DNA of 64,000 nucleotides from positions 620,001 to 684,000 of the forward strand of contig CP138327.1 in assembly GCA_037956075.1 (NCBI GenBank), in the 5' to 3' direction. The first letter of the stretch is position 1. Each line of letters begins with the position of its first letter. The position numbers and the translations under genes are program-made. The stretch is from Catillopecten margaritatus gill symbiont (GTDB taxonomy: Bacteria; Pseudomonadota; Gammaproteobacteria; PS1; Pseudothioglobaceae). Under the pieces are notes generated by a model that made no database searches, was not told where the DNA came from, and saw only the letters and a program-made list of their open reading frames with translations. Shown piece by piece: positions 7,899-16,836 of the stretch.

Positions 7899-10778
7899 TT
7901 AAGGCATTGCATTTTGACGAATCTTTTTCCAGTTTTTAATTTCAAAAATATTATCTTTAACTTCAAAAGTAGCATATTGACCCTTACCAGCATCTGGATT
8001 ACTTCTTAAGATTCTGTTGGTGTTTATTTTAGTGTGGTCAATATCTTTTATGTCGCAACCGCTTTCTAAAGTAGCGCAGACGATACCTGCTAAATCAATA
8101 TTGGACATAAACCTGCCTGATGACTTAAGCTGGCCTTTGGTATTAAAATCTTTAACTAGCAGCAGTGGGTACATTGCCCCTGCGCGAACGGTTGTTTTGT
8201 TGTTAAAGCCTTTTTCAAATTCTGGTGTTTTGGATTCGTAGTGATGATAACCGTGATCAGATATTAAAACAATCTTGGTTTGATTGTAAACCCCTTTGTC
8301 TTTCAATTTTCTAATAATTTTAGAAATAATCTCCAAGGATTTCTGTGCTGAAATTGAATAAGAACTTTTACTTGGGTCAAGCGAACCATCTTTGGCAACC
8401 ACATAAGGCGCATGTGGCAATAAAAGGTGGAAAAATTTAAATGTTTTTTTACTATTGGAAGCATTGAGTTTGTTCTTAAAGGTATTCAAGAAACCCCAAT
8501 GTGTTGCGCCTTTGTTGATATTGCCAAACAGTGCATCTTGGGATTTATAAAGTCCGAGCCACTCTCCGTCATCATAAATTATTTTCTTTAAGAACCGTGG
8601 TGAAATTCTAAATAACCCGGTTGCGAATAACATATCACGCCCCAATGCATCTGTGCGTTCTGGTCTTTTAATATCGTGTTGTGATAAGTAATAATCCCTG
8701 TATAAACCCATATTGACAGTATTAACTTCTTTATGTGGTTTCTTTACATACTCTGGTGCAAAGTGAAGAAACTCCCAGCCATTGGGGATAAAGACCTTAG
8801 GGTAAATTGTGTAGGCTTTATCTATTTCATCTCGATAAGACTGCCTATCCCGTATATTCCGCTCCCACATTTTGTCCATTGTATAATTTTGCCCACCAAG
8901 TAACGCTGCTATTGACAAAGCAGTGTGTGATCCTGTTGAAAGTGTATTTTTATACCAAGTGAACCCTGTATATTCATCTAAAAATATTGCTTTTTCATTA
9001 AAGGCTTTGTTCATTTCAATGCCACTAAATGCATCTAAGAAAAAAACCAACACATTTTTTTCTTTAGACATTGCCAAAGTTGTATTTATTTCATTTTTTG
9101 GCAATTCAACGGGAGTATTTTCAATATTCTGCGCCCTATCGTTATAATTTTTTTCTTGTTCAGGCATATTGGAAAGGTTTATCATTACAAACAAAAGCAA
9201 CACCGACAAAACAAGGGTCAATATTTTTCGAATTGCTTGCTGATACTTAGATAAAGAAAAAACACTGAAAAATGCCAAAAGCGTTAATAAAAATATTTCA
9301 GTAAAGGTAGCATATTTTGAACTTTCTAATTTATCTGGTGCCTGAAACTTAAAGTGATCTAATAAACCGTAATCTTTACCATCTACAAAAGAATAAAAAC
9401 CAAAGACAATTAACAAATAAAAACCTAAAAAAAGCAGGAAAGTCTTAAAAACAGTATTGGAAAATTTATAAACAATAAATACCGTCATTGAGCACACAAG
9501 AAAAACACTGGCAATAAAAGAAATAAAGGCTTCTTTCGTTAAATCAAACTCCCCGCCACCAAAATGCAAGGACACTGGATTTACTAAAAATACCAACAAT
9601 AACAAAGGTGCAAAGATTAAAAAAGCAATATTAGGTGTTGCTTGGAAATTACGAATAAACTTGATTTTATGCAATGCATTCAGCGACAATAACACGGTAA
9701 TTAATAAGAGACTTATTGCAAATAAAGGCCCTCTTTTAAAATTAAACTCGTCTATAAATTCAAGTTTTATAAAGCGATAGATAAGTGCAATAACAACAAC
9801 GGATAACAAGAGAATAACCGCTTTAAAAATGACATTGCGCTTATCAATAATAATATTTTTCAATATCAGTATAAAATTAAAATAAGTGAGCGCAACAAGC
9901 ACGCCAATAAAATAAGTCATCCTCAAACCCATTCCCTCATAATCATCCGTATTAACATACAAATAAATCAACAAAAGTGTGGTAATTATTAAAGCAAATA
10001 ATGCCCAGCCAAGTAGTGCTATTTTTGAATATAAATAATTTGCATGGCTCTCAATATTCTTTGAATATCTTGTAAATTTAGTCTTTAAGAAATTCACCAA
10101 CTTTGACTTAAATACAGCAATATCGAACCGTTGCTCAAACCAGTTTTTACCCAAAGAAAACAAGTTGTTTATTGTCCAATAAAGCAACAGTGCTGCACTT
10201 TCAAAATACAACAGAACTAAAAATATTCCTGCCAAGCCCCAGAGTTGATAGGTGTCACTTTTACTCATATTTTTGGCATAAAAATAAGCTGAAAATAAAT
10301 TAACCAAGGTCATTAAAATTGGCAATAGATTTTGTCCAAATAACAAATTGTCAGGTTGGTTTAAGTCTGTGATAAAACCAAAACTAACACCCTCAAACGC
10401 AGTGTAATTGCCCAACAAATGAAAGGCCGCAAAGAAGAATGGAATTTGCAGTAATAAACCCAGCGAGGCTTTAACACTACTGATAGGGGAATAGTTATAA
10501 ACTTTATACAACGCATTTAGATAAGAATGCTGTTCTTGCCCTTGATAATTATTTTTAATGAAATCGATTTTTGGCTGTAATTGACTTAGGTGTATTTGGT
10601 GCTGGGTTTTAAAGAATTCAGCTAAATAATAGAGCGGGAGAATTAAAATATTAATCACAATACTTAAGAAAATAATACTAATACCGTAATTACCAAACAA
10701 CGAATAAAAACCACTCAAGATGCTTTGCATTAACCATTCTATGGGATATATAAAGATATAGAAAAGTAAATCCATCAT
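7899..10778 (-). CDS. Fusion of YidC/Oxa1-like insertase domain with alkaline-phosphatase/sulfatase-type transferase
   Basis: 959 residues. Residues 1-215 read as a YidC/Oxa1 domain: an N-terminal span, LQPKIDFIKNNYQ...LYKVYNYSPISSVKASLGLLLQIPFFFA and a final helical pair. Residues about 250-540 hold roughly eight further membrane spans. The C-terminal 570-930 is an alkaline-phosphatase superfamily domain: FFLDAF with the first metal aspartate near 582, STGSHTALSIAALLGG with a candidate Ser/Thr nucleophile, LLLPHAPYV and ISDHGYHHYES near the end. Such domains occur in LTA synthases and phosphoethanolamine transferases. It overlaps the TagF-like gene by 4 bp and ends the phosphonate operon, so transfer of a phospho- or phosphono-group to a surface polymer is the natural guess. 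I know of no described enzyme with this exact architecture; the function is inferred. Confidence 0.85.
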   Translation of the reverse strand: MMDLLFYIFIYPIEWLMQSILSGFYSLFGNYGISIIFLSIVINILILPLYYLAEFFKTQHQIHLSQLQPKIDFIKNNYQGQEQHSYLNALYKVYNYSPISSVKASLGLLLQIPFFFAAFHLLGNYTAFEGVSFGFITDLNQPDNLLFGQNLLPILMTLVNLFSAYFYAKNMSKSDTYQLWGLAGIFLVLLYFESAALLLYWTINNLFSLGKNWFEQRFDIAVFKSKLVNFLKTKFTRYSKNIESHANYLYSKIALLGWALFALIITTLLLIYLYVNTDDYEGMGLRMTYFIGVLVALTYFNFILILKNIIIDKRNVIFKAVILLLSVVVIALIYRFIKLEFIDEFNFKRGPLFAISLLLITVLLSLNALHKIKFIRNFQATPNIAFLIFAPLLLLVFLVNPVSLHFGGGEFDLTKEAFISFIASVFLVCSMTVFIVYKFSNTVFKTFLLFLGFYLLIVFGFYSFVDGKDYGLLDHFKFQAPDKLESSKYATFTEIFLLTLLAFFSVFSLSKYQQAIRKILTLVLSVLLLFVMINLSNMPEQEKNYNDRAQNIENTPVELPKNEINTTLAMSKEKNVLVFFLDAFSGIEMNKAFNEKAIFLDEYTGFTWYKNTLSTGSHTALSIAALLGGQNYTMDKMWERNIRDRQSYRDEIDKAYTIYPKVFIPNGWEFLHFAPEYVKKPHKEVNTVNMGLYRDYYLSQHDIKRPERTDALGRDMLFATGLFRISPRFLKKIIYDDGEWLGLYKSQDALFGNINKGATHWGFLNTFKNKLNASNSKKTFKFFHLLLPHAPYVVAKDGSLDPSKSSYSISAQKSLEIISKIIRKLKDKGVYNQTKIVLISDHGYHHYESKTPEFEKGFNNKTTVRAGAMYPLLLVKDFNTKGQLKSSGRFMSNIDLAGIVCATLESGCDIKDIDHTKINTNRILRSNPDAGKGQYATFEVKDNIFEIKNWKKIRQNAMP

Positions 10779-12097
10779 AATTTACCCTCACTTACTTCAG
10801 GGTGCCCTTCATTGAGTAAACTCTGGATTTGTTCAGCAGCAACCTTACCTGCAAAACCATAATTAAACAAAGATTTACTTCTAAGAATTTGTATATTATT
10901 CATAAAATCATTATCTAGAGCTTGATTAACCAGATTAGGCAAATCACTTACTTGCTCAATATTAATTTTTGTAGCAATCTTGCTTATTTCTTCAGTCTCC
11001 CAAATGGTGGTCATGTTTTTTTGTGTCGCATTAATCTCAATAATCTCTAATAAATGATGCTCATTTAAAATATCGCTAAATGCTACTATAGGCTTTTCAT
11101 AAACAAAAGCAAAGTCAAAAATGATGCCAGAAACATCACTCACCATAATATCTGCCTGTTGCATAGAATTTTGAGCGTCAGGGCTTTTGTCAATGGTGAT
11201 TAAATCAAACTGATTGCACTTGATTTCAATCTCTTGCATTAATTCAATATCGTTAACAAAAGATTGCGGGTGTGGACGCAAAATAACTTGAAACCCAGCC
11301 TCTAATAACAATTGCAAAGGCTTAAACCCAACTTTATTTAACAGTCCAATCTCACCCCAAGTGGGTGCGACCAAAACTGTCTTTTGTTGGTTTTGTTTTA
11401 CGGTTATTTTGTGCTTTAACAGTTCATCAAAATAAACCAAACCCGTTTTCAATAATTTTTTGGCAGGTGTTTTTCTGACTTTCTCAATCAAACGCAAGTT
11501 ATCAATTTGATGCTGCCCTGAACACATTACACAATCAAAAAAATCAAAGGCAAAAGGTTTGTAATTAAACACATCTGTTGGTGCGTGCACTAAATGCACA
11601 AAATAATCGACAGTTTTAGAGCGCTTAAGATGCATTACATCAAGTTGTGGTGTCGTTATTACCAGTATTTTTGCCTTTAGGTAGTTTAATGACATCAGTG
11701 AGAATCTTCCATCACCAATAAACAAAGTGTCGACATTAGACGCTTTAAAATTAAGCCCTTTATCCCTCTTATCACTGGTGTAATAACTGCACTTTACACC
11801 CATTTTAGATAGCTGCTCAATAACAGGCTTAAAGGTCGTCCAATAATGCCCGCCTTCTGAGTAAAAAACAATGTTCTTTTTATCGGCAAGCTTTACTTGG
11901 TGTTTAGAAAATAAACGATGAACAAACACCTTAACCCTAAAGTATATATTCTTCATTGAATAAATGAATGTGGCAAAAATACCAATTAAAAAGTACAGCA
12001 GCATACTGCCAGAGCCTGGATCTAAATAAGCAAAAACAGGGAGTGGCAAGAATAAAATTATGCTTGCAATAATTATTATTTCTTTTTTACTCCACAT
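10775..12097 (-). CDS. TagF/TagB-like CDP-polyol glycerophosphotransferase family protein
   Basis: About 440 residues from the ATG at 12097; a TTG three codons upstream abuts the previous stop and is a possible alternative. The N terminus has a hydrophobic segment with AYLDPGSGSMLLYFLIGIF, then a second span, placing it at the inner membrane. The rest matches the Glyphos_transf fold: FYSEGGHYWTTFKPVI, VLVAPTWGE, ILRPHPQSF and the acidic MVSDVSGIIFDFAFVYEKP near the end. The family moves phosphopolyols from CDP-activated donors to teichoic acid-like chains. Beside cytidylyltransferase fusions for AEP, a CMP-activated phosphonate donor is the likely substrate, which is inference. It is tightly packed between the transaminase and the YidC-sulfatase gene. 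Confidence 0.8.
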   Translation of the reverse strand: MWSKKEIIIIASIILFLPLPVFAYLDPGSGSMLLYFLIGIFATFIYSMKNIYFRVKVFVHRLFSKHQVKLADKKNIVFYSEGGHYWTTFKPVIEQLSKMGVKCSYYTSDKRDKGLNFKASNVDTLFIGDGRFSLMSLNYLKAKILVITTPQLDVMHLKRSKTVDYFVHLVHAPTDVFNYKPFAFDFFDCVMCSGQHQIDNLRLIEKVRKTPAKKLLKTGLVYFDELLKHKITVKQNQQKTVLVAPTWGEIGLLNKVGFKPLQLLLEAGFQVILRPHPQSFVNDIELMQEIEIKCNQFDLITIDKSPDAQNSMQQADIMVSDVSGIIFDFAFVYEKPIVAFSDILNEHHLLEIIEINATQKNMTTIWETEEISKIATKINIEQVSDLPNLVNQALDNDFMNNIQILRSKSLFNYGFAGKVAAEQIQSLLNEGHPEVSEGKL

Positions 12098-12106
12098 TAG
12101 CGACAA

Positions 12107-13408
12107 CTATTTAACAGATATTCTATTATTTATATTAACACCATCGGTGTCAATCTCCCCAAAATGACAAATCACCGACCCACTTAACTCAGATCGAGGT
12201 GAATACAAAACAATATCATTGTCATTCGGTACAACTTCGCCCTCTAAATAAGTACAAAGCAAAGGTTGATTGTCACTGCGAACGATGTCTTGGTATTTTT
12301 CTAAAACTGCATTTTTACTATTAATGACTCTTTGTTTAAATATGTCGTGCTTATCAATCACCCCATAAAGCGAAGCGATTGCATGATAAGGACCTGTGGT
12401 CATTTTATTTTTTTGCGTCTCTAAATTAAAATAAAAGGTGTCTAGTGTTTTAGGAATTAAATCAGATGAATGTGCAACAAACCCTGCACCTGTTAAACCA
12501 AACAGTCCTTTACAAGAACTGAATGCCATTACATCAGCTAAACTATGATTGCCCTCTAAACCAATTGAACCCGTGGCATCAACATACAGTTTCGCACCAC
12601 AGTCATCTGCTTTGTTTTTAATGCTTTGTAAATCTACTTTGAATGCTACTGAGGTTTCAGTGTAGGCGCATAAAACCCAATCAAAATTATCTGTAATGCC
12701 ATCTAATTCTTCATATTTGCAAATTGTTAACTCGCAACCATTGGGTAATAATTTCTCCAATCTGTCGCTGTAATATCCCGTTGACACCAGTAACACTTTA
12801 CCTGACACAAAACTGTGTGCTGCCAACTCTAATGCAAATGTCGCCGACCCTTGCATTGTAATCACTTCATCTTGCCCGCTTAACTTTTTAACCCAGTTAA
12901 TAACCGATTCCGCCATGGCAGTATATTCATCGTCGCCCCTGCCAAATAAAGGTTTTAAATTTTGCAAATTTTCATGGGGGACAGCAGCAGGACCTGGGGT
13001 AAGCATCAGTTTATGATTATTCTTTTGAGTGATTGCTCTTTGTGCATTACTTCTAATCTCTGTGCTGCTAACGCCTTCTGTTCTTGGTAAGATTAAAAGC
13101 CTATCTTGTATGATGTTATTACAGTTATCGTCACCATGAACCAATAAATCTATCTTAAATTCGTCTAAAGTATCTTCGGTAATCTGCCAAGGCACCCCCA
13201 CAACTTCATCAACATATTGAATGGCTTCTAGCACTTCTTTTCTATGGGTAAATGCCAACTCTACTTGGTAGCCTTTTTTGCTTAACACTTCTTCATCAGT
13301 GGTCAAGCCAACAATGACTTTCCCATGTTCGGCAGCTTGCTTTAATAAACGAATATGTCCGTGATGAATTAAGGTTGCAGACATGTCAACCATTATTTTT
13401 TTATTCAC
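12107..13408 (-). CDS. Cytidylyltransferase-2-aminoethylphosphonate transaminase fusion
   Basis: 433 residues in two domains. Residues 1-125 are an HxGH nucleotidyltransferase (HHGH at 15-18, RTEGVSST at 109-116), the pattern of TagD-type CTP:phosphoalcohol cytidylyltransferases. Residues 134-433 are a class V aminotransferase of the PhnW/AEP type, opening with LTPGP at 136, DATGS at 277 and the PLP lysine Lys300 in SSCKG. Together they would aminate phosphonoacetaldehyde to 2-aminoethylphosphonate and activate it with CTP to CMP-AEP. The start is GTG; it places the HxGH motif at the normal distance from the N terminus. Three bases separate it from ppd. Coupling of AEP transaminase to a cytidylyltransferase is known in other bacteria (PntC), but with a different nucleotidyltransferase fold. 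Confidence 0.9.
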   Translation of the reverse strand: MNKKIMVDMSATLIHHGHIRLLKQAAEHGKVIVGLTTDEEVLSKKGYQVELAFTHRKEVLEAIQYVDEVVGVPWQITEDTLDEFKIDLLVHGDDNCNNIIQDRLLILPRTEGVSSTEIRSNAQRAITQKNNHKLMLTPGPAAVPHENLQNLKPLFGRGDDEYTAMAESVINWVKKLSGQDEVITMQGSATFALELAAHSFVSGKVLLVSTGYYSDRLEKLLPNGCELTICKYEELDGITDNFDWVLCAYTETSVAFKVDLQSIKNKADDCGAKLYVDATGSIGLEGNHSLADVMAFSSCKGLFGLTGAGFVAHSSDLIPKTLDTFYFNLETQKNKMTTGPYHAIASLYGVIDKHDIFKQRVINSKNAVLEKYQDIVRSDNQPLLCTYLEGEVVPNDNDIVLYSPRSELSGSVICHFGEIDTDGVNINNRISVK

Positions 13409-13411
13409 AAT

Positions 13412-14470
13412 TTAAACCTTATTTATCTTAACTATATCCAAAGGTGGTCTCGGTGTTTCATCATCAATACCACATTTAACACATACAAAATTCAACCCTT
13501 TAACATTCACCATTGTTGATTTAAAATCATCTACTGTTTTGACAATATCATTAGTCACATTAAAACCAGAGTTTTTTGCAATATTGATATAGTCCAAATG
13601 TGTTTGATAAGTATTTTGCCCACCTGTTGATTTATTTTGTTCATTGTCAAATAAGACATAAGTCAAATCCACTTCATCGGCATACCTGCCAGCAGTCGTT
13701 AATCCACCCATATGCATTACAAACTCAGCATCGCCCCCACACACAATGACTTTTTTACCTGCTTTGGCAGCACCCAAACCGACACTTAACGCACCCCCCA
13801 TATTGCCTGCCATATAAAAATTATCAGTGTCAGGCATAAAACTGTACATCTCTCTGGCTGTGTTGCCAGTTGTGCCAATAAACAAAACTTCTTCGCCTTT
13901 GAATTGTTCATTCAGTGAGATTAAGAATTCACTTCTTGGCGTGTAATGCGATAAATCCAGTTGGTGTTCACTTTCAAGCTCAACTTTGTCAAAACTATTT
14001 GCTTTAATAATGCAGATTGTATGGCTTGCATTGCAATCGTTAATCTGAGAAATGGCATTGTCTAAATCTTGACTGTTCAAAATATGATGGTCATATCCAT
14101 AAGCATTGATCAGTGTTGGTAATTCAGTTGCCAAGTGTTGGTGTTGTATCTCGCTATCCCCCTCTTTATAGGTACGCCAACTTGTAAGAATTGGAAAGGT
14201 AATGCCATAAGGTTTTAACAGACTGGTAATGCAGCTTGCCATATTGGTAAGCCCTGACGATTGTACAATGATAATCGGGCTTTTGCCAGCCATTTTAAGT
14301 CCAGCAGCAATAGAACAAGCGACCGCCTCACTGGCTGCTGGCAAGTATTCTATTTGCTCATTATTAATGGCTTCATTAATGACATTCTTTGCAAAACTAC
14401 AAGGAACAACGCATAAATGCGTATAACCGTTCTTGATTAACCCGTTAACGAAATCAACCGTATTTAACAC
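13412..14470 (-). CDS. ppd: Phosphonopyruvate decarboxylase
   Basis: Thiamine-diphosphate enzyme of 352 residues that decarboxylates phosphonopyruvate to phosphonoacetaldehyde and so makes the unfavourable mutase step irreversible. The N-terminal pyrimidine-binding half includes LPAASEAVACSIAAGLKMAG; the C-terminal diphosphate-binding half has GNMGGALSVGLGAAKAGK and GGDAEFVMHMGGL followed by LFDNEQNKSTGGQNT, the GD-to-N metal motif. The start is GTG, two bases after the mutase stop, and no internal Met is placed suitably. It lies between the mutase and transaminase genes, exactly as in phosphonate operons (called aepY in some capsule loci). Confidence 0.94.
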   Translation of the reverse strand: MLNTVDFVNGLIKNGYTHLCVVPCSFAKNVINEAINNEQIEYLPAASEAVACSIAAGLKMAGKSPIIIVQSSGLTNMASCITSLLKPYGITFPILTSWRTYKEGDSEIQHQHLATELPTLINAYGYDHHILNSQDLDNAISQINDCNASHTICIIKANSFDKVELESEHQLDLSHYTPRSEFLISLNEQFKGEEVLFIGTTGNTAREMYSFMPDTDNFYMAGNMGGALSVGLGAAKAGKKVIVCGGDAEFVMHMGGLTTAGRYADEVDLTYVLFDNEQNKSTGGQNTYQTHLDYINIAKNSGFNVTNDIVKTVDDFKSTMVNVKGLNFVCVKCGIDDETPRPPLDIVKINKV

Positions 14471-14472
14471 AA

Positions 14473-15771
14473 CTATTTAGTACCAGGTATAAACTCTAAA
14501 ATCTCTGGGATACTCATACAATCAGGCTCGGCTTCTAAACTTCTGCCGTTTTCAAGTACAGATTTTGCAACATTTAACATCGCAGGATAGGCAGCTCTTA
14601 ACATATGATTTGCAGTAACAACAACATTCACACCCATTTCAATAAATTCTTCAACCGTTACCGCATTAAAACTGGTTGGAACAACCACCACAGGGGTTAG
14701 TGCATCTTTTGCTCTGAACTTTTGCATAAATTCCATAATCTCTGCTGGGTCTTTATGCCGAGAGTGAATCATAATGCCATCAGCGCCTGCTTTAATGTAT
14801 GCCTCTGCACGCATTAACGCATCCTCCATACCTGCTTCTAAAATTAAAGATTCAATGCGTGCAACAATCATAAAATCATCACCCACTTGTGCCGCTTTAC
14901 CACGGGCAATTTTGTCGCTAAAATTTTCAACACTGTCTTGAGTTTGTGCCACATCATTGCCGAATAATGAATTCTTTTTAAGCCCTGTTTTGTCTTCAAT
15001 AACAACAGCACTCACACCTGTTCTCTCTAAACTTTTAACCGTAAATTCAAAATGCTCAGTTTTACCGCCTGTGTCAGCATCAAAAATCATTGGTTTGGTC
15101 GTTACTTCAAAAACATCATTCACCGCATTGATGCGAGAAGTCATATCAATCGCCTCAATATCAGGCTTGCCTTTTGCGGTTGAATCTGTCAAAGAACTTG
15201 ACCATACGCCATCAAAACTTACTTCTTCACCCTTTCTTTCGACGACTGTATTTTCTGCAATGAGTGCACTGAGTGCGTTGTGTGCTTCCAAAATCCTAAC
15301 AATGGGTTTATTTTGAATAAGTTGCCTTAATCGACCTAAACGATGAACCGTTGTTACCCCTAACCTCATTAATTGATTCTTAAGGTTTTTATCGCTGATG
15401 TCACCACTGTATTCAACTTCAATCAATTCGCCCTTCCATGAATTTAATAAATCCAAAACTTCGGCGCGATATTGTTTTTGTTTGCCATCCTGCCAATCAT
15501 CGCCGTGAACAACAAAGTCTGGCTTTAATGCCAATAAATTATCTTTATAACTGGCAGTCTTCTGCTCAATTACCTTTGACACCATAGACAAGTTACTTAA
15601 AACATCTAATCTTTGTTGATATTTTAAATAGGCAACATCGTTTAGTTCATTGATTGCGGTAGAAGTTAGCAAGCCAACGGTCACTTCACCGTATTTTGAT
15701 GCTTCTTTTAAGACTTTAATATGCCCTGCGTGTAGCAGGTCTGCGATTAAACTAACATAGACTGTTTTCAT
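14473..15771 (-). CDS. pepM: Phosphoenolpyruvate mutase with N-terminal cytidylyltransferase-like domain
   Basis: 432 residues. The mutase domain (about 155-432) shows the diagnostic EDKTGLKKNS at 259-268, the metal site DADTGG at 231-236 and FDGVWSSSLTDS at 187-197, which define PEP mutase rather than isocitrate lyase relatives. It forms phosphonopyruvate, the C-P bond entry to all common phosphonates. The N-terminal 1-145 is a nucleotidyltransferase-like domain with HAGH at 14-17 and VVHGDDW at 88-93; the RTxGxST motif is replaced by RLGVTT, so its activity is uncertain. AAGGAAG precedes the ATG. It heads the ppd-transaminase-TagF-YidC/sulfatase run and follows licD after 88 bp. Confidence 0.95.
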   Translation of the reverse strand: MKTVYVSLIADLLHAGHIKVLKEASKYGEVTVGLLTSTAINELNDVAYLKYQQRLDVLSNLSMVSKVIEQKTASYKDNLLALKPDFVVHGDDWQDGKQKQYRAEVLDLLNSWKGELIEVEYSGDISDKNLKNQLMRLGVTTVHRLGRLRQLIQNKPIVRILEAHNALSALIAENTVVERKGEEVSFDGVWSSSLTDSTAKGKPDIEAIDMTSRINAVNDVFEVTTKPMIFDADTGGKTEHFEFTVKSLERTGVSAVVIEDKTGLKKNSLFGNDVAQTQDSVENFSDKIARGKAAQVGDDFMIVARIESLILEAGMEDALMRAEAYIKAGADGIMIHSRHKDPAEIMEFMQKFRAKDALTPVVVVPTSFNAVTVEEFIEMGVNVVVTANHMLRAAYPAMLNVAKSVLENGRSLEAEPDCMSIPEILEFIPGTK

Positions 15772-15859
15772 TGCTTCCTTGTGTTATTTATTTAAATGAA
15801 ATATTTTACAACTTTTTCACTCTTAAAAATGCATTTAATCCTTGTTTCACACACTTAAA

Positions 15860-16828
15860 TCAGTGACTTTTTTTGACATATTTTCGCGCCCTTCTATTTT
15901 TATCCCAATTTTTCATTTTGTTATATATTGTAAAATTCTTAATTAATTTTTTAAAGTATCTTTGGATGGGGTGGCGATAAAAAGATTGCATCTCTTTACT
16001 CAAAGTTGCAGTGGTTGATTCCAATGCAAATTGATTGGAGTTACAAAAATACAGTAACCCGGAATGTTTAGGCACTCGCTCAGATTTAGGTGGTAATGTC
16101 ATATAGTCGCCAAAATCTGCACTTAAATAATTTTCAACATTATTAGGAACTAAACACTTTAATCCTTCAAAATTCATTTCTTGCAAAGGAAATATATCCG
16201 CATAAGGATAATAAATATCATCTGTCATTACCAGGCTATCTGCCGCCCTATCGTTGCAATTTGGAAGGTATTCAGAATGAAAATACTGAGTAAACCTTTG
16301 CTTTTCTACAAGGGCACTCTTTAAAGTGTTTTTAATATATTTACTGTCAATTTTTGCATCGTTTAAAGTAACGCTGGAGGAAAAAATCCCTATAATATTT
16401 GCAATATTTTGGTCTTTTTCTTTATCAGCTTTATTGATAATTCTAGAAGGAAAAATATCGACATAACAAGAAAATACCTTCTTTCCTCTTTGCATCACCA
16501 TTTTAGTCGTTGCTAATTTTTCAAATCTTAAATGTGCTGACTTTGGTTTAGTTGCATGCTCAAAGTATAAGAATATGTTTTTGTTAACCTTTGATTCCGC
16601 ATCTAATGCAGATATTAGTCGCTGATAATCGCCTGCTGGCACGCAAATATCAATGTCATCATCCCACGGTATATACCCACCATGTCGCACAGCACCCAAT
16701 AAGGTACCTGCATGTAGCCAATATTCTATATTGTTCTCTCTACAAACTTTGTCGATGATTTTTAACAATCCCAATAGTTCTGCTTGTAAGTCCTTCAAAG
16801 TTGCCGGTTTTAAAAAATTGTTATACAT
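15860..16828 (-). CDS. LicD-family phosphotransferase
   Basis: About 322 residues with the LicD core near the N terminus: YWLHAGTLLGAVRHGGYIPW followed by DDDIDICVP, holding the metal-binding aspartates of this nucleotidyltransferase-fold family. LicD proteins attach phosphocholine from CDP-choline to LPS or teichoic acid glycans. Here the neighbours make CMP-activated AEP rather than CDP-choline, so LicD is a good candidate for the enzyme that moves the phosphonate onto a sugar; this is inference. ATG at 16828 is chosen over a GTG two codons upstream because AAGAG is well spaced for it. It is two to eight bases from the GT25 gene upstream and 88 bp from pepM. Confidence 0.88.
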   Translation of the reverse strand: MYNNFLKPATLKDLQAELLGLLKIIDKVCRENNIEYWLHAGTLLGAVRHGGYIPWDDDIDICVPAGDYQRLISALDAESKVNKNIFLYFEHATKPKSAHLRFEKLATTKMVMQRGKKVFSCYVDIFPSRIINKADKEKDQNIANIIGIFSSSVTLNDAKIDSKYIKNTLKSALVEKQRFTQYFHSEYLPNCNDRAADSLVMTDDIYYPYADIFPLQEMNFEGLKCLVPNNVENYLSADFGDYMTLPPKSERVPKHSGLLYFCNSNQFALESTTATLSKEMQSFYRHPIQRYFKKLIKNFTIYNKMKNWDKNRRARKYVKKSH

Positions 16829-16836
16829 ATTCACTC

